In this document: one piece after another, positions 1 through 7,198 of the stretch
Position numbering within the stretch: the first letter of the stretch is position 1
How the letters are laid out: each line of letters opens with the position of its first letter
From: Candidatus Merdivicinus intestinavium
GTDB lineage: Bacteria > Bacillota > Clostridia > Oscillospirales > Ruminococcaceae
Direction: 5' to 3'
Assembly (NCBI GenBank): GCA_018713245.1
Contig: DVFM01000006.1
Location: 1 to 33,169 of the forward strand
Length of the DNA stretch: 33,169 bases
The notes under the pieces: model-generated
Told to the model about the DNA's origin: nothing
Databases searched by the model: none
The model's input: only the letters and a program-made list of their open reading frames with translations
Program-made: the position numbers and the translations under genes

Positions 1-1147
1 CTCCGGCTTTGACCGGTACATCCAGCTGGCCCGCTGCTTCCGGGACGAGGACCTGCGGGCGGACCGCCAGCCGGAATTCACCCAGATCGACATGGAAATG
101 TCCTTTGTGGACATGGAGGACGTGCTGGACATGGGCGAAGGCTTTGTCCGGTACATTATGAAACGGCTGAAAAACATGGACATCACCGAGCCCCTGCCCC
201 GCCTGACCTACAAGGACGCCATGGAGCGCTACGGCTCCGACAAGCCGGACATCCGCTACGGCATGGAGATTACAAACCTGTCCGACCTGGTGAAAGGCTG
301 CGGGTTCTCCGTCTTTGCTTCCGCGGTGGAAAACGGCGGCAGCGTCCGGGGCATCACCGTCAAAAACGGCGCGTCCGTTTACACCCGCAAGGAGATTGAC
401 AAGCTGACCGAGCACGCCAAGGGCATCGGGGCCAAGGGCCTGGCCTGGGTCCGCTGGGTGGACGAGAAGCCCGCCTGCTCCTTCGCCAAATTCATGAGCG
501 AGGAAGAACTGGCCGCCATCCTGGCCCGCATGGGCTGCGAAAAGGGCGACGTGGCCCTGATTGTGGCGGACAAGGACCGGGTGACGCTGCCCGTCCTCGG
601 GGCGCTGCGGCAGATCTGCGCCAAGCGCATGGACATCATCCCCGAGGGCTACGCCTTCCTGTGGATCACCGAGTTCCCCTTCTTCGAGTGGGACGACGAG
701 TCCCAGACCTGGGTCGCCATGCACCACCCCTTCACCATGCCCATGGACGAGTGCCTGGACTATCTGGAATCCGACCCCGGCGCGGTCCGGGCGAAAGCCT
801 ACGACCTGGTGCTCAACGGCATCGAGCTGTGCAGCGGCTCCATCCGCATCACCGACTACGAACTTCAGCAGAAGATGTTCGAACTGTTAGGGCTGACCGA
901 CGAGGAAATCGAGGCGAAGTTCGGCTTCCTGGTGGAGGCTTACCGCTACGGCGCGCCGCCTCACGGCGGACTGGGGCTGGGCCTCGACCGGCTGGCCATG
1001 CTGCTGTGCGGCGCGGACAACATCCGGAACGTCACCGCTTTCCCCAAGGTGCAGAACGCCAGCGAGCTCATGAGCGGCTGCCCCTCCCCCATCGACCTGA
1101 AACAGCTGGAAGAACTGGGCATCGGGCTCGTCAAAACCGAAGAATAA
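1..1147 (+). CDS. aspS: Aspartyl-tRNA synthetase, C-terminal part (5' end outside window)
   Basis: Charges tRNA-Asp (or tRNA-Asp/Asn) with aspartate in the cytoplasm. The reading frame is already open at base 2 and the first residues are class II motif 2 (RCFRDEDLRADRQPEF), so only the N-terminal anticodon-binding part is missing. A GAD-type insertion follows (roughly residues 80-200 of the visible part), then the C-terminal catalytic part with motif 3 (GLGLGLDRLAM) near 970-1010. The insertion is the hallmark of the bacterial-type enzyme. The gene ends in TAA and is followed 15 bases later by a strong intrinsic terminator. Whether it is discriminating or also charges tRNA-Asn cannot be judged because the anticodon domain is absent. 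Identity is certain. Confidence 0.97.
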   Translation, partial: SGFDRYIQLARCFRDEDLRADRQPEFTQIDMEMSFVDMEDVLDMGEGFVRYIMKRLKNMDITEPLPRLTYKDAMERYGSDKPDIRYGMEITNLSDLVKGCGFSVFASAVENGGSVRGITVKNGASVYTRKEIDKLTEHAKGIGAKGLAWVRWVDEKPACSFAKFMSEEELAAILARMGCEKGDVALIVADKDRVTLPVLGALRQICAKRMDIIPEGYAFLWITEFPFFEWDDESQTWVAMHHPFTMPMDECLDYLESDPGAVRAKAYDLVLNGIELCSGSIRITDYELQQKMFELLGLTDEEIEAKFGFLVEAYRYGAPPHGGLGLGLDRLAMLLCGADNIRNVTAFPKVQNASELMSGCPSPIDLKQLEELGIGLVKTEE

Positions 1148-1161
1148 CCGTTTCCCCCCAA

Positions 1162-1198
1162 GCCGTTCAGCGCGCCCGCCTGAACGGCCTGGTTTTTT
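1162..1198 (+). terminator. Intrinsic terminator of aspS
   Basis: A perfect 9-bp stem, GCCGTTCAG at 1162-1170 and CTGAACGGC at 1180-1188, is followed by CTGG and six T (1193-1198). It lies 15 bases after the aspS stop codon. Confidence 0.9.
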
Positions 1199-1611
1199 CT
1201 AAGCACATCGTTCCGGCGGCAAAAAGTAAATGGGCGCGGGAATCCCCGCGCCGCAGAGTGTCGAAAAACCTCATTTGAAAGAAAACGTGCACAAAAGAGA
1301 AAAAGAAAAGTTTTGGTCCAGCTTTTTTACAAGCTGGTGGTTTCCAAAGGCGAAGCCTTTGGCCGCTTTCCGCAGAAAGCGGAGCCCAATCTTTTCGCGC
1401 CTCGGGCGCGAACAAAAAGAAAAAAGCGGAGTCATGAATTGATGTATCAATTCATGACGTGCAGACCCGCCGCGGATGACCCCGCGCCGTCATTTTGCTT
1501 GCAAAACGACGGGTTAGAATTTTCCAAGCTTTTATCGGCGGCTCATTTGCGTCAGCAAACAACACCTCTTTGTGCAATTTGCCAGGCCATTCTCTCTTTT
1601 TCGACAGGCTG
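1199..1611. repeat. Non-coding stretch with a tandem array of palindromes
   Basis: About 410 bases between convergent genes with no credible coding frame. At least six inverted repeats follow one another: 1318-1324/1331-1337 (7 bp), 1344-1351/1355-1362 (8 bp), 1363-1370/1375-1382 (8 bp), 1394-1401/1405-1412 (8 bp), 1431-1443/1446-1458 (13 bp perfect, 2-base loop) and 1487-1498/1501-1512 (12 bp, one mismatch). The second and third abut directly. A weaker 5-bp pair is at 1546-1550/1555-1559. The palindromes are joined by A-rich purine runs such as 1411-1425. This looks like a dispersed intergenic repeat or a multi-hairpin element rather than a gene. Function unknown. Confidence 0.6.
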
Positions 1612-1641
1612 AGGCAGGGAGAGAAAGAACCCTCCCTGCCT
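1612..1641 (-). terminator. Hairpin at the end of the AraC-type gene
   Basis: A perfect 10-bp stem, AGGCAGGGAG at 1612-1621 and CTCCCTGCCT at 1632-1641, begins directly at the stop codon of the minus-strand regulator. No long T run follows on the minus strand, so termination there may be weak. Confidence 0.5.
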
Positions 1642-2502
1642 TCATTTTTCGCTTTTCCGGCGGATTGGAAGCCAGACTTCAAAGGAAACGTCGCCCCGGG
1701 GATCGGGCGTTAAGTAGCGTTCAATGTCGGGATTGTCGGCATATTCCCAGCCGGAGGAAGGGAGCCATTCGGTAAAGATCCGCCGCTCCAGTTCCTGAAT
1801 CGCCTGCGGCATGGCCCCTTTCCCGGGAAAGACCGCCCAGGTCCCGGCGGCAATTTCCAGCGCTTCCATTCCCTCCGGAGCCTCCGCGGAGGACGCGGCG
1901 GCAATGTAATAAGTCCATTCCCCGCAGGGCGGGCAGGCGGAAATCCCCAGGATGCCGGTCAATGCGGGGTCCATCCGGGATACCAGCTCCGGGATGCGCC
2001 CGTCTGCCGCCGTTTTTGCCCAAAAGGCGGGAATCTTCCCGTGGTTTTCCTCCAGGATGCGGGTCATGGGCGTTTTCAGGCCGATGACCCGGAAGGCGCC
2101 TCTCTGTTCCATGCGAAATTCCATTTCGGTCACTCCTTTGATGCTGAGCTGAAAGCGGATGGGCGGATAGCTTTTCAAAACAGCCCCCGGCCGTCTGGCG
2201 GCGGAGGGGGAAACGCCGTGGAGCTTCTGAAAGGCGCGGCTGAAGGCGGTGGGGGAGTCGTAGCCATACCGCAGGGCCGTGTCCAGGACTTTCGCGCCCC
2301 CCTGCAGGTCCAGGGCGGCGCGGGTCATTTTCCGCCGCCGCAGGTATTCCCCCAGCGGCATCCCGGCCAAATAGGAAAAAATCCGCTGAAAATGGTAGCC
2401 GGAACATCCTGCCCGGCGGGCGGCCTGCTCCAGGTCAGGGTCCCCCTCCAGGTGCTCCTCCAGATAATCCAGCGCCTCGTTCATTTTTTGAAGCCACTCC
2501 AT
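1642..2502 (-). CDS. AraC-family regulator with GyrI-like effector domain
   Basis: A 286-residue cytoplasmic transcription regulator. Residues about 5-105 form the two helix-turn-helix motifs of the AraC/XylS family (DLEQAARRAGCSGYHFQRIF, then the second motif with YGYDSPTAFSRAFQKLHGVSP). Residues about 125-283 match a GyrI-like small-molecule-binding domain (starts EFRMEQRGAFRVIGLKTPM, ends FEVWLPI). This Rob/SoxS-like order of DNA-binding domain first and GyrI domain second is common in regulators of multidrug or toxic-compound responses. The ATG at 2502 has a G-rich site about 9 bases upstream. No target operon is evident; it faces the aspS end and has the corrinoid gene behind it in the same direction. 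The effector cannot be read from sequence. Confidence 0.88.
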   Translation of the reverse strand: MEWLQKMNEALDYLEEHLEGDPDLEQAARRAGCSGYHFQRIFSYLAGMPLGEYLRRRKMTRAALDLQGGAKVLDTALRYGYDSPTAFSRAFQKLHGVSPSAARRPGAVLKSYPPIRFQLSIKGVTEMEFRMEQRGAFRVIGLKTPMTRILEENHGKIPAFWAKTAADGRIPELVSRMDPALTGILGISACPPCGEWTYYIAAASSAEAPEGMEALEIAAGTWAVFPGKGAMPQAIQELERRIFTEWLPSSGWEYADNPDIERYLTPDPRGDVSFEVWLPIRRKSEK

Positions 2503-2578
2503 GCTCCATCGCCCCCCGTTTTTATTTTCGCACAGTTTCCGAAAAAAATCCTCGCCGCCGCCGTCCCAAAAAAGAGAG

Positions 2579-2613
2579 AAAATCCCGCACGGCCTGAAAA
2601 CCGGCGGGATTTT
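2579..2613 (-). terminator. Terminator of the corrinoid protein gene
   Basis: A 10-bp stem, AAAATCCCGC at 2579-2588 and GCGGGATTTT at 2604-2613, lies 20 bases beyond the minus-strand TAA. On the minus strand it is followed by CTCTCTTTTTT. The A/T ends mean it could work on both strands. Confidence 0.8.
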
Positions 2614-2633
2614 CCGAAAACAGCAGACTGAAA

Positions 2634-3269
2634 TTAGGCAACGCAGAAAGCCAGAGCCGCGTCCGCAGCAGAGGCAGCGTCAGCAGTGTAGCAGTCAGCG
2701 CCGATGGAGTCGCAGAAGTTCTGGGTGACAGGCGCGCCGCCAACCATGATCTTCACTTTGTCGCGCTGGCCCTTCTCGGTGAAGTAGTCAACGACGTTCT
2801 TCATCTCGCTCATGGTGGTGGTGAGCAGGGCGGAGCAGCAGACGATCTGCGCATTGTTTTCCATGGCAGCATTGTAGAACTGCTCAGCGGAAACGTCGAC
2901 GCCCAGGTCGATAACGGTCAGGCCTTTGCCTTCCATCATCATCTTCACCAGGTTTTTGCCGATGTCATGCAGGTCGCCTTTGACGGTGCCGATGACAGCG
3001 GTGCCCTTGGATTCCACACCGGCGGAAACCAGATAGGGCTTCAGGATGCCGACGCCGGCGTTCATGGCGCGGGCGGCGATCAGGACTTCCGGAACGAAAA
3101 CTTCGTTGTTTTTGAACTTTTCGCCGATGACGTCCATGCCGGACAGCAGACCCTCGTTCAGGATTTTCGCAGGATCGATGCCTTCATCGATGGCCTGCTG
3201 CACGAGCTCCTTGACTTTGGGAGAGCGGCCGTTTTGCAGGTAGGTGCTGATTTCTTCCAGAATAGCCAT
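2634..3269 (-). CDS. Cobalamin-binding methyl-carrier (corrinoid) protein
   Basis: A 211-residue corrinoid protein of the MtbC/MttC/MtgC type. It shuttles a methyl group on cobalt between a substrate-specific methyltransferase and a second methyltransferase. The N-terminal helical cap (about 1-85, with VKELVQQAIDEGIDP) is followed by a Rossmann-like B12 domain. That domain carries the D99-L-H101-D-I-G104 motif, whose histidine is the lower cobalt ligand, then SALLTTTM and a GGAPV loop. The ATG at 3269 is chosen because GGAGG lies 8 bases upstream and the sequence before it is not family-like. A UROD-fold methyltransferase lies directly upstream in the same direction. No substrate-specific partner such as MttB or MtgB is in the window, so the methyl donor is unknown. 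Confidence 0.92.
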   Translation of the reverse strand: MAILEEISTYLQNGRSPKVKELVQQAIDEGIDPAKILNEGLLSGMDVIGEKFKNNEVFVPEVLIAARAMNAGVGILKPYLVSAGVESKGTAVIGTVKGDLHDIGKNLVKMMMEGKGLTVIDLGVDVSAEQFYNAAMENNAQIVCCSALLTTTMSEMKNVVDYFTEKGQRDKVKIMVGGAPVTQNFCDSIGADCYTADAASAADAALAFCVA

Positions 3270-3293
3270 AATCCATTCCTCCATTTTTATCAT

Positions 3294-3313
3294 TGAGGGG
3301 AAAACACCCCTCA
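3294..3313 (-). promoter_or_regulatory. Leader hairpin of the corrinoid gene
   Basis: TGAGGGG at 3294-3300 and CCCCTCA at 3307-3313 form a 7-bp inverted repeat at the predicted start of the corrinoid mRNA, just after the -10 box. It could be an operator or an mRNA-stabilising 5' hairpin. It ends about 13 bases before the GGAGG site. Confidence 0.45.
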
Positions 3314-3321
3314 TTTTTTTT

Positions 3322-3349
3322 ATTATAGCGGAATTTCTTCTGAAACTCT
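3322..3349 (-). promoter_or_regulatory. Promoter of corrinoid gene with motif shared with 4359-4386
   Basis: On the minus strand TATAAT (3322-3327) is preceded, 14 bases earlier, by AGAGTTTC (3342-3349). There is no good TTGACA box. The same octamer at the same 14-base distance precedes TATAAT in front of the methyltransferase gene. Confidence 0.6.
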
Positions 3350-3391
3350 ATCATTATTTTCGAGATTTTTGCATTTTTTTTCTGGACAGAA

Positions 3392-4321
3392 TCAATAATT
3401 CCGGTTTGCCCGCCAGAAGTCCAGCACCATCTGGTAGCGTTCCACCGGCATCCCGCGGAAGGGGACGTTGCTGGTGCAGAAGATGTATCCGCCGCCGGGC
3501 TTGCCATTTTCCATGGCGTAGCGGCAGCTTTCCAGAACCTCCTCGTCGGTGCCGGTCTGGAGGTGGGCGCAGTGGACGTTGCCGCAGAGGGCGACCTGAT
3601 TTCCCACCCGGGCCTTGACCTCCTTGATGTCCACCCCGGCCATGGGGTCCAGGGAGTGGAGGGCGTGGGGCCTGCATTCCACCAGCTGATCGAGGATGGG
3701 CATAATGTTGCCGTCGGTGTGCTTGATGGCGTAGGCGCCGTCGGCACGGATGGCGGCGATGATTTCCGCCAGGTAGGGCTGGATAAATTCTTCAAACATG
3801 GCGGGGGAGAGGAAGGGGCCGTTGTTGAAGCAGTAGTCGGAGCAGAGGATGAAGCTGTCGATTCCCGCTTCCCGCAGGCGCTTGTTGTGCTCTATGGCGC
3901 TGTCGGCCATTTTGCGGGCTTCTTCCTTTACGCCGTCGGGGTCGTCGGCGATGCGGTAGACGAAATCCAGCATCCCGTCCCCGTCGGGGATGGCGAAGGT
4001 GCCGTCGCCGTGGGCGGTGAGCAGGAATTCATTGTTGGTCATCCGGTTGATATACCGGGCGGTTTCCTTCATGTGCTCCTCCGAAAGGTAATGGAGGGGC
4101 AGGATGGAGTAGCCCAGCTCCGAGTAGACGTGGACCATGTACTCGGCGTTTTCCTTGACGGCTTTTTCCGTTTCTTTGGGGGAAAGGCCCTTCAGCTGCT
4201 CTTCTGTCAGAAAATCCTTCCCGAAAACCTTGTCGGCAAGCTGGTATTCCAGCTCAAAGGTGGGGACGTAGTCGGGCTGCTGCAGGGTCAGCGCCATGAC
4301 GGCGCGTTCGCGATGTGTCAT
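3392..4321 (-). CDS. Uroporphyrinogen decarboxylase-fold methyltransferase
   Basis: A 309-residue protein of the URO-D superfamily (PF01208), the group holding MtaA/MtbA-type enzymes that move methyl groups between corrinoid proteins and a thiol or pterin acceptor. It is somewhat shorter than the usual 330-350 residues. The barrel end is recognisable (IKHTDGNIMPILDQLV, then HSLDPMAGVD, QVALCGNVH and GGYIFCTSNVP). The zinc motif of MtaA/MtbA is His-x-Cys plus a later Cys. Here residues 201-203 are H-T-D, so the cysteine is an aspartate, with cysteines at 246, 251 and 282. True heme-pathway decarboxylase is unlikely given the corrinoid protein gene next door. AGGAGG lies 6-7 bases before the ATG at 4321. 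Acceptor and substrate are unknown. Confidence 0.85.
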   Translation of the reverse strand: MTHRERAVMALTLQQPDYVPTFELEYQLADKVFGKDFLTEEQLKGLSPKETEKAVKENAEYMVHVYSELGYSILPLHYLSEEHMKETARYINRMTNNEFLLTAHGDGTFAIPDGDGMLDFVYRIADDPDGVKEEARKMADSAIEHNKRLREAGIDSFILCSDYCFNNGPFLSPAMFEEFIQPYLAEIIAAIRADGAYAIKHTDGNIMPILDQLVECRPHALHSLDPMAGVDIKEVKARVGNQVALCGNVHCAHLQTGTDEEVLESCRYAMENGKPGGGYIFCTSNVPFRGMPVERYQMVLDFWRANRNY

Positions 4322-4358
4322 AAAAATCCTCCTGGATGTTGTCTTTTGTCCGCACATT

Positions 4359-4386
4359 ATTATACCGCACTCCCGGCGGAAACTCT
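4359..4386 (-). promoter_or_regulatory. Promoter of the UROD-like methyltransferase gene
   Basis: Minus-strand TATAAT (4359-4364) with AGAGTTTC (4379-4386) 14 bases upstream, the arrangement seen before the corrinoid gene. It lies within 12-40 bases downstream of the uvrC stop codon, with no terminator between, so read-through from uvrC is also possible. Confidence 0.6.
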
Positions 4387-4397
4387 TGCAGGATCTT

Positions 4398-6272
4398 TTA
4401 GTTTTTCGGATTATTTTCAGATGCTTCTTCCCCGGCGGCTTCCGCCGGCTCCTCGCCGCCCCACATTTCGTGAATGCCGGTCCAGAGGGTTTCGGCCTTT
4501 TCCGGGGGCAGCTTTGCCACCTGTCCCAGCTCCTCCGGCGAGGCTTCCAGCATCCGCTTTTTGGTGCGGAATTCCCGCAGGAGCGCCTTGGCCCTGGCGT
4601 CCCCGATGCCGGGGAGTTTTTTGAGGTCGCTTGCGTAGTTGGTCTTTTTGTGGAGGGTGCGCTGGTAGGCGAGGGCGAAGCGGTGGACCTCGTCCTGGAT
4701 GGCGGTGACGAAGGTAAAGGCGGCTTTGACGGCGGAAAGGGCGATTTCCCCTTCCTCCCCCACGATGGCGCGGGTGCGGTGGCGGCTGTCCTTGACCATG
4801 CCGAAGAGGGGGACATGAATGTCCAGCTCCTCGAAAACTTTGCGGACCGCCGAAACCTGTCCCTTGCCGCCGTCCAGCAGAATCAGGTCCGGCAGCCGGG
4901 AAAAGGCGGGGTCGCCTTCCAGATAGCGGAGCATCCGGCGGCGGAGCACCTCCGCCATGGAGGCGAAGTCGTCCTGTCCGGCAACCTCTTTAATGGCAAA
5001 GCGCTTGTAGTCGGATTTTAAGGGGCGGCCGTTTTCAAAGACCACCATGCCGCCCACCCGGCCGGTTTCGCCCCAGTTGGAGATGTCGTAGGATTCAATG
5101 TACATGGGCGGGGAGGGGAGGTTTAAAAGGCTTCCCAGCTGCTCCAGCGCCGCAACCTCCCGGCCGGTGCGCTGCACCCGGTCGGAAAGCTGCTCCAGGG
5201 CGTTGTTGTGAGCCATTTCCACCAGCTTTTTCCGGTCGCCCTTCTGGGGGACCGCCACGGTGACGGCGCGCCCCGCCTGGTGGCGGACAAACTGCTCGAA
5301 AAGCTCCGGGTCCTCCGGCGCTTCGTCCAGCAGCACGCAGCGGGCGATGTCCTGGGCGCCGGCGTAATACTGCTCCAGGAATTCGCTGCGCAGCTCCGGG
5401 AGGGCGGCGGAATCGTCGAAAAAGTAGGTGAGCTTGTCGGTGAGGCGGCCGTCCCGGTATTGAATGACCACGGCGCAGATGACCAGATGGTTCTGGGCAA
5501 AGGCGATGACGTCCAGGCTCTTGTCCCCGTCAAAAAGGACCTGCTGGGTTTCAGCCATCTTCCGGATGGCGCGGATGCGGTCCCGGAGGCGGGCTGCCCG
5601 TTCAAAGTCCAGCGCTTCGGCCGCCTGCTCCATTTCCTTTTCCAGGTCGCCCACCGAAGCCAGGGAGCCGTGCTTTAAATATTCCACTGCCTCCGCAATG
5701 AGTTTCTGGTATTCGTCCTTCCCCATCTTTCCCTGGCAGAGCCCGAAGCAGCGGTGAATGTGGAAATTCAGGCAGGGCCGCCCCTTCCGGAATTCCTGGG
5801 GGAATTTTTTGGAACAGGTGGGGAGGCAGAACACCCGGTTGACCTCGTCCACGCTCTGCTTGACGATGTAGGAGCTGACATAGGGCCCCAGAAAGGTGCC
5901 GCCGCCGTTTTTTTGCAGGGCGGCGGAGATGCGGGGGTAGTCGCCCTCCGAAATGTGGATGTAGTGGTAGCCTTTGTCGTCCTTGAGGAGGATGTTGTAT
6001 TTGGGGGAATGGAGCTTGATGAGGCTGCATTCCAGCACCAGGGCCTCGAACTCGCTGCCGGTGACGATATAGTCGAAATCGTGGACGTGGGCCACCATCT
6101 GGCGCACCTTTTCGGTGTGGGAGCTGTTTTCCCGGAAGTAGCTCACCACCCGGTTTTTGAGGGCCTTGGCCTTGCCCACATAGATGATTTCGCCCTGTTT
6201 GTCCTTCATCAGATACACTCCGGGCTGGAGGGTGAGGCTCAGGGCCTTCTGCTTGAGTTCTTCAATGGTCAA
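4398..6272 (-). CDS. uvrC: UvrABC excinuclease subunit C
   Basis: A 624-residue nucleotide-excision-repair nuclease that makes the two incisions around a UvrB-bound DNA lesion. Domains in order: GIY-YIG nuclease (about 14-95, GVYLMKDKQGEIIYVGKAKA), a cysteine-containing linker (CLNFHIHRCFGLCQGKM), UVR helix for UvrB contact (about 205-240, ALDFERAARLRDRI), RNase H-like endonuclease domain (SYDISNWGETGRVGGMVVF, then DLILLDGGKGQVSAV) and a C-terminal helix-hairpin-helix (LKKLPGIGDARAKALL). The start is a TTG at 6272 with AAGGAGG 8 bases upstream; residues before it are not family-like. It follows a small, apparently frameshifted gene and a nucleotidyltransferase in the same direction, probably one transcript. 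Confidence 0.96.
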   Translation of the reverse strand: MTIEELKQKALSLTLQPGVYLMKDKQGEIIYVGKAKALKNRVVSYFRENSSHTEKVRQMVAHVHDFDYIVTGSEFEALVLECSLIKLHSPKYNILLKDDKGYHYIHISEGDYPRISAALQKNGGGTFLGPYVSSYIVKQSVDEVNRVFCLPTCSKKFPQEFRKGRPCLNFHIHRCFGLCQGKMGKDEYQKLIAEAVEYLKHGSLASVGDLEKEMEQAAEALDFERAARLRDRIRAIRKMAETQQVLFDGDKSLDVIAFAQNHLVICAVVIQYRDGRLTDKLTYFFDDSAALPELRSEFLEQYYAGAQDIARCVLLDEAPEDPELFEQFVRHQAGRAVTVAVPQKGDRKKLVEMAHNNALEQLSDRVQRTGREVAALEQLGSLLNLPSPPMYIESYDISNWGETGRVGGMVVFENGRPLKSDYKRFAIKEVAGQDDFASMAEVLRRRMLRYLEGDPAFSRLPDLILLDGGKGQVSAVRKVFEELDIHVPLFGMVKDSRHRTRAIVGEEGEIALSAVKAAFTFVTAIQDEVHRFALAYQRTLHKKTNYASDLKKLPGIGDARAKALLREFRTKKRMLEASPEELGQVAKLPPEKAETLWTGIHEMWGGEEPAEAAGEEASENNPKN

Positions 6273-6403
6273 TGGGGGCGCCTCCTTCCTTCTGCAAAGC
6301 CCGTTCGGTCCATTCCGCGGCAAATTCCTCCGCCTGTTGTCCGGCAGGGGGAATGCTCCCCGAAGCGGCAGAAGGCCCGCAGAAGGGGCTCGTATTTGTT
6401 CAT
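6262..6403 (-). pseudogene. Small gene before uvrC, apparently frameshifted at a C5 run
   Basis: An ATG at 6403 has AGGAG 9 bases upstream and opens a 44-residue frame beginning MNKYEPLLRAFCRFGEHS that ends at 6269. After a run of five C (minus strand, about 6350) the protein-like composition jumps to another frame: the +1 frame reads AGQQAEEFAAEWTERALQKE and stops at 6262, overlapping the uvrC TTG start. If the run had four C, one continuous 46-residue acidic-tailed protein would result. This may be an assembly error, a true inactivating slip or a slippery site. The family was not recognised. Its end overlaps uvrC by 11 bases, so translation may be coupled. Confidence 0.4.
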
Positions 6404-6428
6404 GTGCTGTGTCTCCTTTCGGGGAGGG

Positions 6429-7028
6429 TCAGAGGCGGAGGGCCCTTTCGGCGTAGGGCCGGAGCGCCCGGACGTAAATTTCCCGCCTGCCGTCTGCGCG
6501 CGCTGCCAGCAGGCGGAACACCTCCGCCAGGCATGCCTCCGGCTCCGGTTCCCGGCCGGAAGCGGGGAATGCTTTCCGGTACATTTTCGCGATGTCCCGG
6601 CGGCAGTCTGCCCCGCGGATCAAGTGCTTGAGGTTGATGGTAAAGAGCTTCAGAAGGTGGCTGAGCGGGTCGTTCTGCCGCTCCAACTCCTCCCGGGAAA
6701 CCGTCCGGCAGTGAGGGGCTGCGGCGCAGGACAGATCGATGATCCCAAAAGGGTTTTCCGTATCAATCGCCACGGAAACCACGTATTTTTCCGGCGCCAG
6801 GCTGGGGGCGAAATCAAAAAAGACAATCGGAAACTTCCGGGCGAGCAGGGCGGGGATTTGAAGCGCAAACCGCCCGTTGTCCAGGCCGGATACATCAACT
6901 TCCAGGTCAATATCGGAATATTCGTCAAAGGTTCCGCTTTCCAGGCTTCCGTAGAAGCGGCAGCCCTTTACCTGGGGGAGAGCGTTCAGATAAGCGGAAA
7001 TTTGATTTCCCAAGACTTCGATCTGCAT
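6429..7028 (-). CDS. Nucleotidyltransferase-fold protein
   Basis: A 199-residue cytoplasmic protein of the DNA polymerase beta-like nucleotidyltransferase superfamily. Residues about 22-45 hold the signature: GSLESGTFDEYSDIDLEV supplies the Gly-Ser loop and the two metal-binding aspartates (D-I-D). The rest is a helical domain with hydrophobic stretches (SHLLKLFTINLKHLIRG), as in aminoglycoside nucleotidyltransferases or MNT-type proteins. The substrate cannot be told, and there is no adjacent HEPN toxin, which argues against a simple MNT/HEPN module. The ATG at 7028 was chosen for the AAAGGAAG site upstream. It heads the run towards uvrC and has a strong own promoter at 7090-7118. Confidence 0.75.
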   Translation of the reverse strand: MQIEVLGNQISAYLNALPQVKGCRFYGSLESGTFDEYSDIDLEVDVSGLDNGRFALQIPALLARKFPIVFFDFAPSLAPEKYVVSVAIDTENPFGIIDLSCAAAPHCRTVSREELERQNDPLSHLLKLFTINLKHLIRGADCRRDIAKMYRKAFPASGREPEPEACLAEVFRLLAARADGRREIYVRALRPYAERALRL

Positions 7029-7089
7029 GAAATGCACTTCCTTTCCACCATGCTGCGCAGGCAATCCTGCCTTTTACGGCTGTCATTTT

Positions 7090-7118
7090 ATTATAGCATA
7101 AACCGCCGTTGTTTTCAA
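7090..7118 (-). promoter_or_regulatory. Sigma-A promoter of the nucleotidyltransferase-uvrC run
   Basis: Minus strand: TTGAAA (7113-7118), 17-base spacer, TATAAT (7090-7095). It leaves a leader of about 55 bases before the ATG at 7028. Confidence 0.85.
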
Positions 7119-7198
7119 TTTGTATGGAATTTGTAACGCCCTTGTAGTGGTGCGCCGGGCCGCCGGATGATACAATGAAAGTAAAAGGAGGGATTTCC

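Noticed and set aside
1230-1713. Several overlapping short frames downstream of aspS
   Set aside because: They run through consecutive palindromes, have no ribosome sites and consist of low-complexity basic residues. The region is better read as non-coding repeat.
6429-7028. MNT-HEPN toxin-antitoxin module
   Set aside because: The nucleotidyltransferase signature is present but no HEPN-domain gene (RxxxxH motif) is adjacent; the neighbours are the small frameshifted gene and uvrC.
5754-7136. 460-codon plus-strand frame opposite uvrC and the nucleotidyltransferase
   Set aside because: It runs through two identified minus-strand genes and their promoter, with no start signal of its own.
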